A stretch of DNA of 11,147 bases from Euperipatoides rowelli (Eukaryota > Onychophora > Udeonychophora > Euonychophora > Peripatopsidae): the NCBI GenBank assembly GCA_003024985.2, contig PXIH01S0002793.1, one strand, 5' to 3'. Position 1 is the stretch's first letter, and each line of letters begins with the position of its first letter. A program made the translations under genes and the position numbers. The notes below the pieces were generated by a model. The model was not told the origin of the DNA, did no database searches, and saw nothing but the letters and a program-made list of their open reading frames with translations. This document shows positions 7,695 through 11,147 of this stretch, in pieces.

Positions 7695-7850
7695 TTAAAT
7701 AAAATGGTGACATTTGCGAGGACACGATAGTGTGCACAGAGGATACATCTTTGCATACTCAATGACTTGGTAACTCTCCTTGCTGACTTTGTGAATTTGA
7801 AACAGCCTCTCTGACATCATCACCGAATGAGAGTCAGTGAGAGTGTGCAT
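7695..7850 (-). CDS. Small minus-strand ORF of 51 codons, coding status uncertain
   Basis: ATG at 7850-7848 opens 51 codons to TAA (7697-7695). The frame is open for eight further codons upstream to a TAA. The peptide starts MHTLTDSHSV, has internal MM at codons 11-12, a middle QIHKVSKESYQVIEYAKMY, and a Cys/His-containing tail (CTLSCPRKCHHF). Composition is richer in G and C than its flanks and the residues are varied, which is unusual here. An imperfect stem, CTCTCTGAC (7807-7815) with GTCAGTGAGAG (7833-7843), overlaps it. No clear splice sites or family were recognised. It has the same polarity as the exon candidates at 6509-6707 and 9138-9222. Confidence 0.22.
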   Translation of the reverse strand: MHTLTDSHSVMMSERLFQIHKVSKESYQVIEYAKMYPLCTLSCPRKCHHFI

Positions 7851-7854
7851 TTTT

Positions 7855-8521
7855 TGGCCATTTGAGACTTGGCCTTAGTCTAAAATTCAACAACTGTATC
7901 ACTTAGCACACTGTGTATGCCATGCGCCTGTTCAAATTTAATCTAAGTAAATTTAATTTTTAGTTATAGCTTATATTATTTAACTTATTAAAATCCCATT
8001 AAAACGATGGAAAAAAATAAGAGTATGATCACTTTTTTGGTAACGGTTAATTCCGCGCATCATTCATAAAGGGAATCATTTATTCGTGAGGAGCAGTGTT
8101 AGCCTTTTATTATAATATATTCCAGCAGCCAAAATTATACTCTGATAATGTTTTTTACAGAACATATTTAATATTGTATATAGCCAGCATACAGTAAATG
8201 ATTACAAAAGTATGTTGTATATTTTTAAGGATGATGAGCGGTAAATAAGAAAGATTGAAAATAAAAACATTTTCTCAGTATATACGCTTCTTTATTTTTC
8301 TGCTTTCTAAGTTTATTTTGTCAATTTAATTTTTAAACATGATTATTTTTGTTCAGTTAATTACGCAATAAAAAAATATTCAAAAGAAAATGGTTAGTTT
8401 AACTAAAATAGGCCTACTGTGGTACTTTGTGCACAATGTGCCCCCTTGTGTGAAAATTATTGCCATGCGCTGTAAAAGGTTAAAAATATTTCTACTAGGT
8501 GCATTTACCAAAAAATCAAAA
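7855..8521. other. AT-rich non-coding stretch
   Basis: No gene found. TACAGTA at 8190-8196 and TAGGCCTA at 8409-8416 are the only notable words. Confidence 0.65.
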
Positions 8522-8527
8522 CTCAGT

Positions 8528-8845
8528 GAAAATTTTCATCAGAGCCTAGAAACGGAGCCCAATAAGTGACATTTTTGTCCCACAATCAAAATGGATAGCA
8601 GCTTTGTTTTTTTTTTTATTTACAGTCCTGCCGTTATCATAACCCTGAACCCTAACTCCTACAACATATTAAACCTAATATGCCCCAACTTTATGATAAT
8701 CATGAGGCGAAATAAACTTTTTTTGATCGATTTTGATAAATTTGACTCAACTTCCGTCCTGTAATGACAGAAATACATGCACAGATATTAAAAACGTGGT
8801 AAATGTTACTTATTGGGCCCTGTTTCTAGACACTTCTAAATTTTC
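8528..8845. mobile_element. MITE-like fold-back element with 29-bp terminal inverted repeats
   Basis: CTAGAAACGGAGCCCAATAA... (8546-8574) matches the reverse complement of 8801-8829 at 26 of 29 positions. The three differences are all transitions. Outside the arms, GAAAATTT (8528-8535) pairs with AAATTTTC (8838-8845), so the inverted region may extend to about 45 bases with small indels. Inside, TTATCATAA (8634-8642) and TTATGATAA (8691-8699) are a second perfect inverted pair. The interior has no open frame of note and is itself AT-rich. Size (284-318 bp), terminal repeats and absence of coding sequence fit a non-autonomous DNA transposon. Exact borders and a target duplication could not be fixed, so the superfamily is unknown. 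Confidence 0.68.
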
Positions 8846-8850
8846 GACTA

Positions 8851-9137
8851 CTTTAAAAAAAGCTGTGAAATAGGCTGCATGAAAATCAAAGACATATATA
8901 TATCTCATTGATGGAAATAATATTAGGTCGGGTGTAAATGAAAAAATTAACTTGAATCTATTAAAAAAAAAAAAAACTAAGAAATTGAGTCAATAATTTT
9001 TTTTAAATTATTTAGGGTTATCAGTTCAAATAATAAAATCAGATAAATTTTTTGGAAAATTTCATATTGCGATGTAAAATAAAAAAGATTGTATAATAAA
9101 TTCGAATTAATTGATTGTATTCAGCCAATGGACTTAC
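8851..9137. other. AT-rich non-coding stretch
   Basis: No gene, mainly A and T runs (for example A-rich at 8962-8976). If the exon at 9138-9222 is real, this is its downstream intron. Confidence 0.6.
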
Positions 9138-9222
9138 AGTAACATAGCCGCAATACAACAGATCTTTCTTCCAATCGAAAGAATTTCTATTTCCATGCAT
9201 CACGCAAGACAAGCCAATAAGC
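9138..9222 (-). CDS. Candidate internal coding exon (85 nt) of an unidentified minus-strand gene
   Basis: On the minus strand, TTTTTTAG ends at 9223. The exon starts with one base and then 28 codons, and ends GTTACT|GTAAGTCC, with the perfect donor hexamer GTAAGT at 9137-9132. A branch-site-like TTCTGAT lies about 20 bases before the acceptor. Only one of the three frames is free of stops. It begins LIGLSCVMHG and contains FDWKKDLLYCGY. Trp, Cys, Gly and Asp content is high for random translation of DNA this AT-rich. Phase is 1 at the acceptor and 0 at the donor. An opposite-strand frame (9111-9305) overlaps and is taken as the shadow. The family is not recognised; linkage to the 6509-6707 exon is unproven. 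Confidence 0.35.
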
Positions 9223-9224
9223 CT

Positions 9225-9780
9225 AAAAAATTCATTCCTTACATCAGAACCAAAAGATTTCACTGCTCTCCCATGCTATCAATGATTAGAATTCTCAACG
9301 GTTAATTTTCGTTAGCCTACTGATATTTATTATATCTTAATTATCTGGATACTCTTGATTCAATATGTTTATTGTGCTTTCTTTATATTTGTATATATAA
9401 AAAATATAATCACGATTTACCTTAGTAGCTTAATAACATCCCACATTCTAAGGGGCTAGGGCTGTTAAAATAATTTCTTATGTTTCTATTGTTTTTTAGA
9501 TATTAATAAACCAATAATAATAATAATATTAAATTTCCAATGGTAAATAAGTTTAGCTTATTTATGTTGTAGAAATGTCTACAATTAATTGAAAAATGTC
9601 TGAAAATTTCCTATTTCTTCATAAATTGATACTTGTAAAAAAAAAGATCAATTTGGTATAATTAGGATGTGATAATAATGAAATATCATTATATTTTTAA
9701 TCAAAGATTAAATTAAAGGTCAGATCCTCTGTAAATTCTTTTCCTACATTGAAGTTTAAATGATGCATTTTATCTCTGCT
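9225..9780. other. AT-rich non-coding stretch
   Basis: No gene. (AAT)n-like sequence occurs near 9513-9530, and TAGCCTA at 9313-9319. A small GC-richer patch (CTAAGGGGCTAGGGCTG) lies at 9449-9465. Confidence 0.65.
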
Positions 9781-9784
9781 ACAG

Positions 9785-9953
9785 TAATAAAAGAACAGAC
9801 AGTTTTAATAAATAAATCAGATAACAAGCTGTTGAAATACTTCCTTGATTTCCTATTAAAGGTACTAGTGAAGATATTCTTCAGTAGATTAATTGCCATG
9901 TCTGAGCAATTGAATCCTATTTTACATTTAATGATTTATTAAGAAGCAATAAA
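9785..9953 (+). other. Weak candidate 3'-terminal exon with polyadenylation signal
   Basis: TTTTATCTCTGCTACAG (ending 9784) is a fair acceptor. After two bases one frame stays open for 51 codons to TAA (9940-9942). AATAAA follows at 9948-9953. The peptide starts IKEQTVLINKSDN and continues as a Leu/Lys/Phe-rich, possibly amphipathic stretch (LLKYFLDFLLKVLVKIFF). Alternatively an internal exon would end at AAAG|GTACTA (9861). The Lys/Leu/Ile/Phe bias is what AT-rich DNA gives by chance, and no partner exon on this strand is visible. Low confidence. Confidence 0.2.
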
Positions 9954-9954
9954 T

Positions 9955-10400
9955 CATAGGACCTCTCTTAGAAAGTTGACCAACTAAACAACCTGAACTA
10001 CATAATATAATTTGTCAACCTGAACAAATAATAAAATAATGTCAAAAGATGAAGAACTACTCTAAATTATTAAATTACACACACACACACACACAAAAAA
10101 AGCTTAATGGAATCATATAAAGTATTTATTAGATGGTTTCTTGAACAAATAAGCTTCTCTATTTTAATGGTTCTAAACCCTATGTGACCCAGCACTAAGG
10201 ATGTCCAGCGGGATGGAAGAGGGAAAAGATAGGGAATTCACACAAACACCCCCACCCCCTCCTCGGAAAAACAGTGACAGCTTTACTAAAAAATGTTTTT
10301 AAAAATGAAAATAATTACAAATAATTGGTTTGCAAAAAAACAGTCATGACATGAGCTGAGATTTACATATAAAAACCTATTGTCACAAAAAAAGTTATTT
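9955..10400. other. AT-rich non-coding stretch with (AC)9
   Basis: No gene. It contains the microsatellite at 10077-10094 and a C-rich patch at 10248-10263. Confidence 0.65.
10077..10094. repeat. (AC)9 microsatellite
   Basis: Nine perfect AC units, followed directly by A7GCTTA. That word also ends units of the minisatellite further right. Confidence 0.95.
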
Positions 10401-10660
10401 AACATTTTGTTCATCAACAAAAAAGCATATCAAAACATTTGCACAACCAAAAAAAAAAGTAATAGGCTTAAATCATTACCGCAACCAAAAAAAAAAAAAG
10501 CTTAAAATATTTGCACAACAAAAACCAACTTATGAAAACATTTACACAAACATTAAAAAAGCTTACAAAACATTCACACAACCAAAAAAAAAAGCTTAAA
10601 ACATTCGCACAACCCCCCCCCCCCCAAAAAAAAAAAAAAAAGCATTTGTACAATAAAATA
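10401..10660. repeat. Degenerate minisatellite, about 8 units of 31-38 bp
   Basis: Unit starts (CATT or equivalent) fall at 10403, 10436, 10474, 10508, 10539, 10571, 10602 and 10643. The approximate unit is CATTYGCACAACC, then a variable A run, then GCTTAAAA. Length differences come mostly from the A runs and, in the seventh unit, from a C13A16 run (10613-10641). A minus-strand frame here (10653-10468) reads as Phe runs from the poly-A tracts with Cys/Val/Asn between them. It is a repeat artefact, not a gene. Confidence 0.9.
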
Positions 10661-11147
10661 GGCCTTTGATATTATCCAGGCAAATGGGATTGAAATTACG
10701 ACCTATTCATTCTAAGATAACTTCAAAGTTAGAAGATGTAGTTTGAATTAATTTTTTAATTAAATATTGACGATCAGCCTGTTATTTGATATAGTTTTCT
10801 CTCAATATATTATGTTGGCGGTAATAGTTTAACTGATGGGATTGATAGTTGTGAATCTTCAACTTGAATAACGTTATGCTAACAGGTGATTGTGGAACCA
10901 GAAGACAGTTATGCGGGCAGGTGGTTGTGTGGTTATACTAGGATAATTAAACAGTATACTCCTGAATTTCCATAAGTCTGGAGATTTCAGAATTGCCATG
11001 TTTTTTTTTTATCTTATCAAGAGACTAATTTATCTATTATTAAATCATCGTTATTAGCCTAACCGCCCTAATGAAGTCAAAATACTTAGAAGACAAACTG
11101 TTTTATGACTTTATCATTAATTAAGATCCATATCCATTATGGGCTAG
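10661..11147. other. AT-rich stretch with one direct repeat
   Basis: No gene found. GTTATGCTAACAGGTGATTG (10873-10892) recurs in altered form at 10908-10930 (GTTATGCGGGCAGGTGGTTG), an offset of 35 bases with about 18 of 23 positions equal. Each copy contains CAGGTG, which could act as an E-box or as a CAG|GT donor, but no frame supports an exon. TAGCCTA occurs at 11055-11061. Confidence 0.6.
10873..10930. repeat. Diverged 23-bp direct repeat, offset 35
   Basis: Copies at 10873-10895 and 10908-10930 share GTTATGC, CAGGTG and TTGTG. Differences are concentrated at TAA versus GGG after GTTATGC. A fragment GTTATACTA follows at 10932. Confidence 0.75.

Noticed and set aside
9111-9305. 64-codon plus-strand ORF
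   Set aside because: It is antisense to the minus-strand exon candidate at 9138-9222, which has splice sites. The plus frame has none.
10165-10200. TGGTTCTAAACCCTATGTGACCCAG, reminiscent of a hAT terminus
   Set aside because: The similarity is short and from memory only. No partner end or target duplication was found.
10468-10653. Minus-strand ORF with Phe runs and Cys residues
   Set aside because: It is the translation of poly-A and poly-C runs of the minisatellite.
1-11147. Search for CRISPR arrays, prokaryotic operons, phage or viral genes
   Set aside because: There are no regularly spaced conserved repeats with unique spacers, no ribosome-site-led gene runs and no viral-type frames. 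The window is eukaryotic in character.

Overview
This window looks like AT-rich, gene-poor DNA from an animal nuclear genome, most likely an invertebrate. The evidence is the absence of any long open reading frame (the longest is 77 codons, and it is a tandem-repeat artefact), the many homopolymer runs and microsatellites, the degenerate minisatellites, the decayed transposon-like pieces, the good GT-AG splice-site pairs, and an unresolved base (N at 1061) typical of a draft assembly. The short words TACAGTA/TACTGTA and TAGCCTA/TAGGCTA are strongly over-represented. I cannot name a species.

Layout. 1-2230 is mostly non-coding and holds a perfect 28-bp inverted repeat (890-954), a GC-rich nested hairpin (1044-1080) and a 52-bp tandem repeat (1390-1516). 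2242-2529 holds what I read as decayed hAT-type transposon ends. 3612-3834 is a GC-richer repeat-like block ending in a C10 run. 4186-6300 is AT-rich with small hairpins, a 14-bp direct repeat and a cluster of TACAGTA/TAGGCTA words. 8528-8845 is the clearest mobile-element candidate, with 29-bp terminal inverted repeats at 26/29 identity. 10401-10660 is a degenerate 31-38 bp minisatellite with a C13A16 run, and 10873-10930 is a small direct duplication.

Genes. The best gene evidence is on the minus strand. An exon at 6707-6509 has a strong acceptor tract, a start codon preceded by an in-frame stop, 22 codons and a GTGAGT donor. An 85-nt exon candidate at 9222-9138 has a GTAAGT donor, a TTTTTTAG acceptor, a plausible branch site and one open frame. 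Both would lie in long introns. Weaker candidates are an unspliced minus-strand ORF (7850-7695) and three plus-strand terminal-exon-like pieces (1764-1828, 7232-7285, 9785-9953). No protein family is recognisable from these fragments.

I see no rRNA, tRNA, CRISPR array, operon, prokaryotic signal, viral gene or complete transposase. Nothing here convincingly supports a new multi-gene system. The items most worth following up are the fold-back element at 8528-8845, the start-codon exon with its GC-rich stem at 6509-6707, and the 9138-9222 exon.
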